Of a DNA stretch of 64,000 bases, positions 1 through 10,415 are shown piece after piece (the stretch's first letter is position 1; the number at the start of each line of letters is the position of its first letter). Origin of the DNA: Glandiceps talaboti (Eukaryota; Hemichordata; Enteropneusta; Spengelidae). Location of the stretch: positions 29,697,176 to 29,761,175 of the forward strand of contig NC_135550.1 of NCBI RefSeq assembly GCF_964340395.1, written 5' to 3'. The notes beneath the pieces are model-generated. The model did not search any database and was not told the DNA's origin. It worked only from the letters and a program-made list of their open reading frames with translations. The position numbers and the translations under genes were made by a program.

Positions 1-492
1 CATGGTGTCGAAGGGAGGCACCGGCCTCTGACACGTGTGGAGATAGAATATGTTAGTCACGGACTTGGAGAGGTCATCGTAATCGTTTGCATTTTAACCG
101 ATGTGACGAGCGCCCCCTAAGCAATTCCACGTGAGTATACAAACGTTATTACGTTTACAATGTAAGTCTGAAAGAGATAATGTGAGGAATGCACTTTGCG
201 AAACCCGTCTGAATAAACTAGATTTAAATATTCACTGGTCCCCTTTCCTTCAAATTTTCACTGGATCTTAGTAACAGCAATGGAGTCGCCACAGTAGTCA
301 ATTTAGGAAGACTTGCCTTTTTGAAGCTGTCAAAACATGATTTTTGTAGTTGCTTTATTTGTATGGTTTTTTATTTCTTTTTTTATTAGGTGATTCATTG
401 AAGCTATTGTTTGCAAGTTACATCTCAAAACATTGCGGTGGCCCAAGGTTACACGAAAGCTTTACATGTTACGATTAAAAAAAATAAGACAA

Positions 493-1273
493 AGGGAGCC
501 TTCAGTAATTACAAGGGGGAGGGCCGGGGGATAAGGCTTGGGCTGTTGCGTAAAATGTGACCCTCTCCCAATTCTGTCGTGCTAAAAAGTGACCCTCTCT
601 CTCAATTTTATATCTCTGTTAAAGTAGTTCAAAATGTGTGTTACAATGCTCTCAGAGATGTAAAAGGATACAAGTCCCAGAATCACTGGTAAGGATTTAA
701 TCCCATCGCTGCCACCAATGTTGACAATTTTAAAGGCATTGGTTATTTCCCACTACTACCGACATGTGGATGTGTGTGAAGGCACCTGTGTTTGGATCTC
801 ACTGGCTGAGATGAAGGCTACAACTCACAATGATTAGATTGGCACACTCTCAACATTGTCTGGACCGAGGTCATGATCTCCACACCATCCGTAGTATTTT
901 ACCCAATTGTTCCCATTTTACACCTGCGAGACCACTCCTCTCCTCACATCACAACTGACAATTAATTCATTACATTGGTTGCCAGCAGCGATTTAAATGA
1001 TATAGGCAAAGGTACCTAACCCTAACCGTAATCCTAACCATAACCATAACCCGAATGGCAGCAATGGGATTTGGAACCGGTGGGAGCGATGGGATTTTTA
1101 AAAACACAATACAATGTTAGGCAAAACAATGAGTCAATGTAAAATGTGACCCTCCCCATCCTATTTTCTAAAAGATGACCCTCCCCCAAGAGCCGATTTG
1201 TAAAAAGTGGAACCTCTCCCTCACCTAATTCCCCCGGCTACCCCCCCCCCCTTGTAAACACTGAAGGCTCCCT
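493..1273. mobile_element. Non-autonomous inverted-repeat DNA element (MITE-like), unclassified
   Basis: The two ends are inverted copies. The left end begins AGGGAGCCTTCAGT at 493 and continues into TTACAAGGGGG; the right end, read on the minus strand from 1273, begins with the same 14 bases and the same TTACAAGGGGG. Similarity goes on through a CCGGGGGA block, giving terminal repeats of roughly 45 bp. No open frame of useful length lies inside. The interior repeats a short motif around TGACCCTC five times in one orientation (near 557, 591, 1147, 1174 and, degenerate, 1209). It also holds a degenerate CCTAAC/CATAAC run at about 1014-1052. The flanks show no clear target duplication longer than AA, so the superfamily is not assigned. 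The boundaries are well supported by the inverted repeats. Confidence 0.75.
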
Positions 1274-3892
1274 AAATAATAAACTTCAAATCAATTTGTA
1301 TTATATAAAGTTGAAGGAAAGAAAGAAATATTCATTTTGTTAAGCCCTAGGTCTTCCTACTTCTAGTACTATTTTTTTCTGGCTAGGAACATTGACTGCC
1401 AACCACTGTAAAGGACAACCTGTAATGCAAAGTTAAAAAAAAAACTTCCTTACATGTTTCAAAAAGATACTAAATATTGTTATAATAAATGGAAACAGAT
1501 AAATATGTGTATATCGTTCACCTCCAAACGCAATGTAACCGCGTATTTGATTGTAAACTTTTTTTAAGTTTGTAAACGTTGGACATAACAATATACTTAC
1601 TTTGGAAAGGTAAATTGGAAACGAATACGACGTTTCGATCCATCTACTATATGTAACGTCGTCACGTTGTGATCCTACTTGCTCCTATCAACTTGGACCG
1701 TCCCTCCTATCCATCTCTGCTTTCGACTACTTTCTGCTCCAACAAATATCAGTACTAAATTTTCCTTTTTATCCGGGACTCGGTTATTTTTAACTCCATT
1801 GGCAATTTTCAGAATGTTGATCTGTTTGGCGATTTTAATTTTTATAGGAACATTTTATATAGATTACTTGTTAGCAGACTGATGTTTTTATTGTCCTTGT
1901 CGTATTTGTATAAGGAAACGAAAGGAATTGTTTGTGATAGGAGCTCACAAATATCACTGAGAAACATTTTGATGTGAATATCGTATATTAAAGGGTCTTT
2001 TGAAGTAAATTTGCCAAAACTTTTTAGGCAGTATCTTTTTAAGTGAGAATAGCAGTCGGCGATGTACTTTTATTCATGTGTTGGTTAGATTATGTATTAC
2101 AAATTTAGGTAGTTTTAAAACTCAAGAACAAGAGATATAATGTTGACCCATGTTGCTCACAACATTCTATATAAAGAGCAGCCATGAATTGAATGATGTA
2201 CACAAGTTAAATAGATACAAAGAATGCAATATTATCCATTGATATATAAACAGTGTTGCACCATTTTTCGTTCCGCATCAATGTAAACTGTTGATTTTAC
2301 ATATCTCTTCAAAGTGCAAGAGGTAGAGAGTCTATGAACAATTGCCAAGTAATGTCTACTGCGGTACGCACTTCACACACATTGTGCATTAATATAAAGG
2401 AGGCGCAATTGGAAAAAAATGAAGACATGTTTGATTAGGAAAGAATATAACCCACAGCTCCAAATCAAATTATAGTAAGAAAACAGAGTTTAACACTATA
2501 AAGGTTGTGAGTTATATGATATTATGCCTCTACCATCCCCATTGCTGTCAATATTAAATGTAACAACACCATATTTATTAACCACACTAACTAACCAAAC
2601 TTACACTCGGATAAAAATGTTATTGATTTTTTATTTTCAATCAAATTTTGATAACATTTACTAGATATCAGTAAACCTAAGTTGTATTCCTTTAAAAATT
2701 ATTGTCAAGTATGAATTTGTATTAGGGTTTCAAATTGCAAAGAAACTGAAAAGCAAACACGTGGATGTCTTGGAAAGTTTTGGAAAACTCATTATAACCT
2801 TGATAATAATGTATAGAAGGGTGATGATGATATGATAATCATAATTATAAGCAGTTTATTTACCCCAAATAAATACAACAGTGGGTAAATGGCGAGTCAG
2901 AAAATAGCTTACAGCTAGTCTGGGCCTGTCCCCTCACATATTTATATATAGAAATTCACAGCAAGGTACACAATATGACTCAAAATATAAAATGTATTAT
3001 GCACACACGATTAAAATTACAAATATACAGTTGATCAGTTATACTGCACCAGTAGATTGTACTTGAAGATTTGTTTGAAACTGTATAAAGAGTTAAATAT
3101 TATATGTCGACAGGGATGTCAATTTTTTGCGCCAGAAAAAGAGATAAAAAAATCACCTGGGTTCGATCTGGCATGATATGGACATAATGCATAATGCAAA
3201 CTAAAAGGAGAAATTTTATACCCTGGCTTCGAATTCCTACATTTTCTTAGTGAACATACGACTGATAAACAACGTTCTGATCACAGCCATTTCTATTCAA
3301 CAATGATACGATTGTAGAATGCCATAATAGCATAGAAAAAACACAGCTTGACAGAACCCTAAGCCACCCCCTTCTTCTTCGTCGTAGATAGAACTCACTA
3401 GCTGATTGAACCAAACAACAATGAAGACTGAATTTTTCAATTTCCTCCCGAGGCACATGTTAGAAATGTTGTCATAACTATATAACTGTAAATACCCTCC
3501 TTCGTGTTAAAGCTTCAGAGACATATACATAGTATCACGTGAGTGACTTGTTGCATATAACCTTTGGTATTGTGATGTAGGTATCGACCCGTACTTTGCA
3601 TCATATTTTCGTGTCCTGATTGGTTGGTAAGCCGTGCAAATTTTATTGTTGCGCAGTATGTGTTGATATGAAGACCTGATAAAGAGGCTACTAGTCCGAA
3701 TGCGTATGGTATTATTGATGGACAATATCTACTTTTACTGGTACCACGAAACCTTTGAAAGGGACAGGCCCGGACAGGCATAATCCTTTTTACCGGAAGT
3801 ATAGGCACATCTTTCAGTTGAATAGCCTTTCATGCCTGTGTGCACAATAGGTCATAGCAAGAACAGGAACTAGATGATAGTGACTGGCCGCC
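1274..3892. other. Intergenic AT-rich DNA upstream of the TRIM gene
   Basis: I see no convincing exon here. Short open frames exist on both strands, but they have no recognisable domain and no codon structure. At 2841-2960 there is a TTTATT-rich segment that could be a worn SINE tail; I could not support a family. The last few hundred bases before 3893 must contain the TRIM promoter, but no TATA box or other core element stands out. Confidence 0.5.
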
Positions 3893-5452
3893 ATGTCTGA
3901 ACAACAACAAGTAACACGCATCGACATAGAGGAAGATTTTCTCACTTGCACCATTTGCCTTGATCGATACAATAATGCAAAAATTCTACCGTGTCTACAT
4001 TCATACTGCCAACCATGCATCATTCAATTGATAAACAAGGATTCCTCCAAGATCAGATGCCCGCTATGCCGCCAGGAATGTCCAATACCCGGCGGTGGAG
4101 TGGAACAACTGAAACCGAGCTTCTTCCTCAATAGTATTTTGGATATGGTGGTGAACGAACAGAGAAAGAAAGATGCAAACAAAGCTTGTGATGGGTGTCA
4201 AGAAGGAGCTCTGACAAGTAGGTGTGTTGATTGTGCGCTTGATATTTGTAATGTTTGTGCTGGAGCACACAGGAAAATCCCAGCAACGAAAAACCATCGC
4301 CTACTCCCTTACGAAGAGTATCTAGTTGCGAAGTCCAGAGACCCCGCAATGGTTCAGCCAGCGGTATACTGTACAACCCATCCAGGTAGTGAAGTAAAGT
4401 TCTATTGTCAGACATGTATGATACCAATATGTGTTGAATGCACTGTGGTCAGTCATCGCATACCAGATCACAAACACAAAGAGCTCAAGAAAGCGGCTGC
4501 AAAATTCCGCGGCCTTTTAGAGGAACGATTGGATGACTTGCTGGTGACCGAGGGGAAGATCCACGAAGCTGGAAAGATGGCAAAACAAATCTCTGAGACT
4601 GCAACCACACGTTACTCAGAGCAACAACATGCGATCAAGAAACGCACCGAAGAAGCCATCGAGAGACTCACTCGACGGTTGAAGGAGGAAGAGAAAGAAC
4701 TTCTCGAGGAATTGAGGATCAGACATGACGAAGTTAAGGAGAATGTACAGAACGAAATTGATCGCTTCCAGTCTGGTGTAGAAGTTACTACAAAGACCCG
4801 AGTCTTTGTTGAAAATTTGATGAAGTATGGTAATGCATCACAGCTGATGAATATCGGCGTAGAAACTACCATGTGTTTGGATCAGCTCAACGCCTTTGAA
4901 GTCAAATCTCCAGATGATATTGATGCATTTCCTCACTTCGTTCCGAAAGAAGTTGGTCAGAAAGGAAAGCTGGGGTCCATCAGTGTCTCTCTGACTGCAT
5001 CTCAGCTACTCATCAATACTAAAGATTTACAGAGGACAGTTAAAGTAGGTAAACAATTGTATGTTACCATAGAGACAATAGACTATGTACAAAAGAAGTT
5101 GTTGAGTTGTCCTGACTTGGTTGCAGAGCTGACCGAACCGAATGGACGAAAAGCCAGGTTGGAGACAATCGAGAGAGAAGGTCGAACCAGAAATGACAAA
5201 TCGTATATGGTGAGACTAGTAAACAATATGGTGGGAACACACACGCTTTCTGTGACCGTTCATGACCGCCACGTTAAAGATTCTCCTTACAGCTTTGAAG
5301 TTCTTCCACCGATGGCTTGGAAATCCAGATCAGAGAGCGAGAGTAGTGATGATGGAAAATCCGACAAAAGCTCTGGTTGGTGGGGACGTTTGCCAGGTTG
5401 GTCAGGTTTGTCGACTGTCTTCACAGGGAATGAAGAGAAGCCAGGAGAATAG
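3893..5452 (+). CDS. Intronless TRIM-family E3 ubiquitin ligase (RING, B-box1, B-box2, coiled coil, filamin repeat)
   Basis: A single-exon gene of 519 residues. The RING finger is complete C3HC4: C19, C22, C34, H36, C39, C42, C56, C59. B-box 1 follows at about 99-135 (C99, C102, C111, C114, C119, C122 with histidines near 126 and 135). B-box 2 lies at about 160-195 (C160, H163, C172, C175, C180, C183, H188). A charged coiled coil runs from about 205 to 300, and a filamin/ABP280-type repeat from about 365 to 472. The C-terminal 45 residues are Ser/Asp/Gly/Trp rich with no known domain. This order is that of the TRIM45 and TRIM2/3/71 groups, but there are no NHL repeats. Family knowledge predicts ubiquitin transfer by the RING and dimerisation by the coiled coil; the substrate is unknown. 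The chosen ATG sits in a strong GCCGCCATGT context and no upstream in-frame extension is needed. Intronless TRIM genes are common in invertebrate deuterostomes, usually by expansion or retroposition. Confidence 0.93.
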   Translation: MSEQQQVTRIDIEEDFLTCTICLDRYNNAKILPCLHSYCQPCIIQLINKDSSKIRCPLCRQECPIPGGGVEQLKPSFFLNSILDMVVNEQRKKDANKACDGCQEGALTSRCVDCALDICNVCAGAHRKIPATKNHRLLPYEEYLVAKSRDPAMVQPAVYCTTHPGSEVKFYCQTCMIPICVECTVVSHRIPDHKHKELKKAAAKFRGLLEERLDDLLVTEGKIHEAGKMAKQISETATTRYSEQQHAIKKRTEEAIERLTRRLKEEEKELLEELRIRHDEVKENVQNEIDRFQSGVEVTTKTRVFVENLMKYGNASQLMNIGVETTMCLDQLNAFEVKSPDDIDAFPHFVPKEVGQKGKLGSISVSLTASQLLINTKDLQRTVKVGKQLYVTIETIDYVQKKLLSCPDLVAELTEPNGRKARLETIEREGRTRNDKSYMVRLVNNMVGTHTLSVTVHDRHVKDSPYSFEVLPPMAWKSRSESESSDDGKSDKSSGWWGRLPGWSGLSTVFTGNEEKPGE

Positions 5453-5702
5453 AATTGTATATACACTTTGTACATACTGGTGAGGATATGTTTGTCATTT
5501 ACTGTAATCATAGAGAAAACAACAACAAAATATGTTCACATGGTTACAAGTTAGTTTTTAAACAACGATTTCCAAAGTTTAAAACAAACTGGAAATATAC
5601 GATTATACTTCATGACATCCTGATTCCAGATGTAACATTTCCCTAATTATTTTATAACAGCAAAATAAGAGACTTCAAGACATTACATTTGGATGACAGC
5701 AT

Positions 5703-5708
5703 AATAAA
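5703..5708 (+). promoter_or_regulatory. Likely polyadenylation signal of the TRIM gene
   Basis: A canonical AATAAA lies 251 bases after the TRIM stop codon. It is the first such hexamer downstream on the plus strand, and GT- and CT-rich repeats follow it, which could act as the downstream GU-rich element. Confidence 0.45.
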
Positions 5709-5730
5709 AAATATTGGAACCCCCCTCTCC

Positions 5731-5776
5731 CTGTCTGTCAGTCAGTCAGTCAGTCTGTGTGTGTGTGTGTGTGTGT

Positions 5777-5825
<49 letters not shown>
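5731..5825. repeat. Compound microsatellite (GTCA)n-(GT)n-(CT)n
   Basis: A short GTCA run passes into about 13 GT units and then about 22 CT units. It directly follows the probable TRIM polyadenylation signal. Confidence 0.95.
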
Positions 5826-5828
<3 letters not shown>

Positions 5829-6276
5829 ATTTTTTATGTGTGTTTTTCTTAAGATAACCCTTTTCTCCACTCGCTTATTATTTACAGGTTGGGTTTCCAT
5901 GTATGGAGATATCCTCAATATTGAAGATAACTAGGGTAACACGTCATACAACTGACCACCATTGAGCCTTGTGACCTTTGCACATGGAGATGTCGGAATT
6001 CAAACCATTGTTGTGCAAGTTATCACCATTCTGACAAAATATAACCATGTACTCGGAACACTAGTAGATTTTATGTATAGGTCAGAAGTTACTACATGAC
6101 AGATGTCAATTTACAGACTGGGCAGTGGTAACCGTATTGTAGAGACTGTCGAGATGTCATAAATTGTAGCAAATGTGAAATAACCGTATCATACATTTAT
6201 GTATCATTCGACAAATATCCACATTTGTTTACACTTTTATTAAGGAAAGTATAAATCACCAATTATACCACTATTT

Positions 6277-6315
6277 ACATCACAGACAAGCAAAGTTTTG
6301 TCTTGTCTGTGATGT
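6277..6315. repeat. Perfect short hairpin, 14-bp arms
   Basis: ACATCACAGACAAG is followed after 11 bases by its exact reverse complement, CTTGTCTGTGATGT. The stem core CACAGACAAG is shared with another hairpin at 29941-29969. Confidence 0.85.
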
Positions 6316-6775
6316 GGTAGGCCTTGTATAACTTCACAACGTCAGTTCGATACTTCCAGATAGAGCAGACGTAGTCTCGTTCCTCTACATTATCGTTATG
6401 ATTTACACGTTGGCATCCAGACTAGAGCAGACGTGATGACATCAGTTCACGATTGAACCTTTGTACATACCACTGCACTGGCACGTATGCAAGTACACAG
6501 TACCAGTCTGTACATATACGAGTGGGACCAGGGATCTGTTATTGATAATAATAGATCCATGGTCCGACCATGTCGTCCATATGCACATTGCACTGTTTTA
6601 AACAGACATGTCAGCTTTGATGAACAGTAAAGGGCATGATGCATCGTTAGGATATAGTCAAGTGACAAGTAAATAACTTTGTTTTTATTTTATTTTATTT
6701 TACAGTATGTCGTAATAGAATGGTAATACAGAAAATTTCTTTAGAGGAGAGTTTTTGATTGATCGATACATCTGA

Positions 6776-6902
6776 AGTTTATTTGTGATGCCATTAAACA
6801 ATTACGTTTCTTTGATAGTTTATTTGTGATGTCATTACTTACGTTTCTTTGATAGTTTATTTGTGATGTCATTACTTAACTTACTTAAGTATTCTTTGAT
6901 AG
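6776..6902. repeat. Three-unit tandem repeat of about 38-47 bp
   Basis: Units start AGTTTATTTGTGATG and end TTCTTTGAT. Three consecutive copies differ in length (about 41, 38 and 47 bp) by small insertions. No coding potential. Confidence 0.85.
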
Positions 6903-7187
6903 TTTGTGTATCTGATAATCCAGCAGAAAACTTGTCATTTTTTTAATTTCAAGGACACTGAGTGTGGACGAAGAGAATGACACTATTTAATGTTGACCTT
7001 ATAATAGATTGTTGTGTCGTCCTCGCCATATACATGTATCTGTATGTAAGACTATTCATTGAAGAGAAAAGTATTGCGTATTGACGGTATTGGTATATTA
7101 TGTGTTTTCAAAACGTTGTTTTTTTAGTTTTCATTTGGCTCACAAAAGTTAAAATCTATTAGAGTAACTTAAAGGTATTTCTGTTTA

Positions 7188-7259
7188 CAAACAACAACAA
7201 AAACGACGACGACGACGACGACGATGATGATGATGATGATGATGATGACAACAACAACA
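7188..7259. repeat. Trinucleotide microsatellite (ACA/ACG/ATG)n
   Basis: Blocks of ACA, then ACG, ATG and ACA again, about 24 trinucleotides in total. Open frames across it are a product of the repeat. Confidence 0.95.
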
Positions 7260-9111
7260 TAATATAATATAAACAAACTAATTCTAATGAAAAGTATCAA
7301 CTTCAGTTCTTCTACAGACACATAATAATAATAATAATGTTTATTAATCAATGAGTACTTTGGCCAATAGCCCACTGTACAGTCTCGAAAAAAGAGAAAT
7401 CAAGATATCGTCTACAGACACATCAGCACGCTTTTAAGAATGATATGCACTGGTGGTCAGTGTAATTCACTTTTGTACGACTTGTCTAAACACAATAGTA
7501 CTTAGTCTTATAAAATCTCAGCACTTCCCAGCCGCAATATTTCTTGTCTGCTCCCCTCCCACTACCGATTGGAAAAAAATGCGTAAAAACAGCTTTTTGC
7601 AAGAACAGCTTCGTTGACTGCACCTGTACAGGAAACTATTAGTCATAAATTCGACTTTTGATCTCGTTTGATGTATTTTGAACAGAGATTTTTCAAATGG
7701 TAAATTAGTATCTAAAAAGTTTGTAAGTGCGACGTCGAGGTTATCTTTAAACATGTTTAGCTAGGACTGGTTATCAGATTAAAGTGTGTTATCACCTCAT
7801 TTTATAGACCGGTGCCGGCGGTGGGGTGGACGGGTCTTAACATTTTATCATATATATTTTAACATACAATCGTCGCATAATGAAATGTCAAATATCCTGG
7901 TGATGTCCTGGGCTAACCGTAAAAACGTGAAGCAAGCTTTTTGGTTAAGCAAAGATAATATGGTTCGGTACTAGGGTAATGTTTGTTAGGTTATCAGAAA
8001 CACACAATTTTTTGTATTTGGTGTTTTAATGTCATTTCTATGAATGACATATCAAACAAAATTGTGACTGGCATTTTCATATAGAAAAGAAATTGCATTT
8101 ATGAAAGTTTACGGTACCAAACTTGATGTTTATGGTTTGATAAACTGTAGAAATGTATAACTTGAACACATACATGAAGTTGATGGTATCATAATAAATT
8201 ATAAGCCATAAAGATTGGAAACTGGAAATATTTTTTGTTTTTTAATATTTCTATCTTTTGCTGTATGCGTGTTCAGGTGTTCCCTGTGCAAATTATTAGA
8301 AAAAGGCAAACATCATAGTATATATATATAACTACATGTAGATACATGTTATTTATTGGTGTTTTTTTTGCAGTCATTTTCACCAGTGTGCTTGTTTTTA
8401 TTCTTTTCTTTATTTGCACTATGAATTACAATGCAAATGTTTCTGTACACTACCAGGATGTTATTAAGGGAACATAAAGGGGAATAGGTACAGAGAGACA
8501 CACTAGAAGGCTTGTCAGTCAACAACAACAACAACAATGGTGGTGGACAATAGAACAAACTGGTCAAACTAACACACATTATCAGTGTAAAGAGCACAAT
8601 TGAACCCCACACTAAATGAATATATTATTGAAGTGAAATTGTTTTCGTTGTGCCACTAATTAACAAACTGTACTCTGCTGTAGACAGATAAACTGTGTTA
8701 ATTGGAGTATTTTCTGCCAGACATACATTTTTCCACAATACCAACTTTACCAGAGTCAATGATATTCCCTTTTACAATAACATGCCTAAAGTGAAAAATT
8801 TGGAATTCCGCTGAAAGAACAAAAAGCTCACTTGCCTAATTTTAATATCAATATCAAACAAGTCATTCACTTTGACATGTTAACACAAGGTTCACAATGT
8901 TAATTTCAATTTGCACATTTAGAAATATTTTGTCACTTTTGTGTAAAAATTACAAGTCAAATGCTGTTGCAGTAACTTGATATCCTTAGATTTTCAATGA
9001 GAGTGATAGTGATGAGAATAGAGTATCCATGGCACTTTACTGCATTCTTTTCATGTGTAATTATCACAAGAAAACAAGACATACTGAACAGACACTACAC
9101 ACCATATAGAA

Positions 9112-9117
9112 TTTATT
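9112..9117 (-). promoter_or_regulatory. Possible polyadenylation signal of the minus-strand gene
   Basis: Read on the minus strand this is AATAAA, about 270 bases downstream of the stop codon at 9384. It is a reasonable end for the 3' untranslated region of the exon at 9384-9921. Confidence 0.4.
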
Positions 9118-9383
9118 TTTTGATAATCTTTTATTTCACTACCAAAGTAAGAGTTACAATCTTTTACTCTGGATGGCACAGTGACATAATTTATAAGTCT
9201 ATCTATACATATTATATACATCAGCATTCACTGCTGAATATGGTGCATGATCTCCATTACTGATGGCAACACTTCTCATTCTTTAATCTGGGAAAAGCTG
9301 GGTCCCAAAAATTATTCAATTGAGATGATTTTGTGGCAAGATCTTTTCCATGACTCCTGACAAATTCAATACAAATACTGCAT

Positions 9384-9921
9384 CTATTCCTCAGAGTCCC
9401 AAAGATGATTTGTTCTTGTGGGACTTGGTCTGGTTACCCTACATGAATTGAAATCTTGTCTGAGTTCAACCACCTCATCGTCCGGACTATCACTGTCATC
9501 GGTGCTGTCGTTGTTTGCATGGTGGGCCAATGAAGTTCTTAAACTTGGCATATCTCTAGTTTCTTCCTCTGGTGTCCAGTAATTTTGTGATACCAAAAAG
9601 TTCTCAGTCTGTTCCTGATCACAAGGAATATTTAATATTATCCGATTTATTCTTTGAAGGGGATACGAGTCATTTACAATAGGTATTCCTTGCCATACTA
9701 GAGATTGCTCTGGAGTAGGCATGCCTGAATCACCACAAACACAGGTACTGTTGTTCATCCTTGTACTCTGAGCAGTTGGATACACTGACTGTCGTGCTTT
9801 CTTGCAACGCTTTTCAACTCTAAGTTTAGAAAGGGTTTCACAGCAGTTTTGCTCTTGAATCTTCATCTTCAGCTTCAAATTCCACAAACTTTTGTTAAAA
9901 GATGATATATACACCTTGAGC
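9384..9921 (-). CDS. Terminal coding exon of an unrecognised gene
   Basis: On the minus strand a good acceptor (pyrimidine-rich run, then TATATACAG) opens a frame that runs 178 codons to a stop at 9384. The N-terminal part is basic and helical (lysine-rich, with FNKSLWNLKLKMK near its start). The middle has a cysteine pair (CVCGDSG). The last 60 residues hold an acidic Ser/Asp cluster (NDSTDDSDSPDDE) before an end in LWDSEE. I do not recognise the family and assign no function. The acceptor is phase 2, which matches the donor of the upstream exon at 10203. That phase match, the long frame and the compositional structure are the reasons for calling it real. Confidence 0.6.
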
Positions 9922-10202
9922 CTGTATATATAAAAAAGAAAACACACAGGAGAGTTAGAAACTTTGGAAAGATTTTTTTGCTTGCTAATAATGGTGAATG
10001 GAAAAATATGATCCCACAAAATTGACAATTATTGTGTCTGATATATTTCAAGGATTAACACATGTAAAACTGAAAGTGAAAGGTCAAAAATTATCTTGTA
10101 CATCAATATGACTAGGTTTACATTCAAGAGATATGGCCTGATGGGGAAAATTAGAGAAAATAGCAGGAAACCTGCATCTGTAATAAATGGACTATGGTGT
10201 AC

Positions 10203-10415
10203 CTACTGAGTCTGACTTGGGTATACCGAGTAGATCTCAGATTATTCTCAAGTGTGGGTGTTGCTGACAAAGGCCTGGAAAAAGTTCTGGAAATATGCTG
10301 TGTAAATAGCCTATCATTTGGTTTCTGCTTTTGTATTGCATCCAACTTACATTGCAAATTGTGATGTGTTGTGTGGTAGTTTTAAACAAATCTGCTTTCT
10401 TTGCGAGAACCATTT
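10203..10415 (-). CDS. Probable penultimate exon of the same unrecognised minus-strand gene
   Basis: The frame contains a Lys/Gln-rich run and RTFSRPLSATPTLENNLRST, which reads like protein. It ends at a donor AGTAG|GTACAC whose phase 2 joins in frame to the exon at 9921. The upstream boundary is less sure: I chose the CCATTAG acceptor at 10416 because it follows a partly pyrimidine-rich stretch and the frame stays open from there. Further 5' exons probably lie between 10.4 and 12.5 kb, but I could not identify them. If so, this gene and CLASRP are divergently transcribed and may share a promoter region. Confidence 0.4.

Larger units (their letters stand above)
5826..9111. other. Intergenic DNA between the TRIM gene and the minus-strand gene
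   Basis: No gene is visible. Contents seen: a 14-bp-arm hairpin at 6277-6315, a three-unit tandem repeat at 6776-6902, and an ACG/ATG/ACA trinucleotide tract at 7188-7259. An AATAATAATAATG stretch at about 7323-7340 resembles the tail of a SINE. Short open frames here have no recognisable content. Confidence 0.5.

Noticed and set aside
1014-1052. Telomere-like CCTAAC/CATAAC run
   Set aside because: Degenerate and inside the 493-1273 element; not evidence of a chromosome end.
7316-7384. AATAATAATAATG tail suggesting a SINE
   Set aside because: No polymerase III A and B boxes at the right spacing upstream; may be simple sequence.
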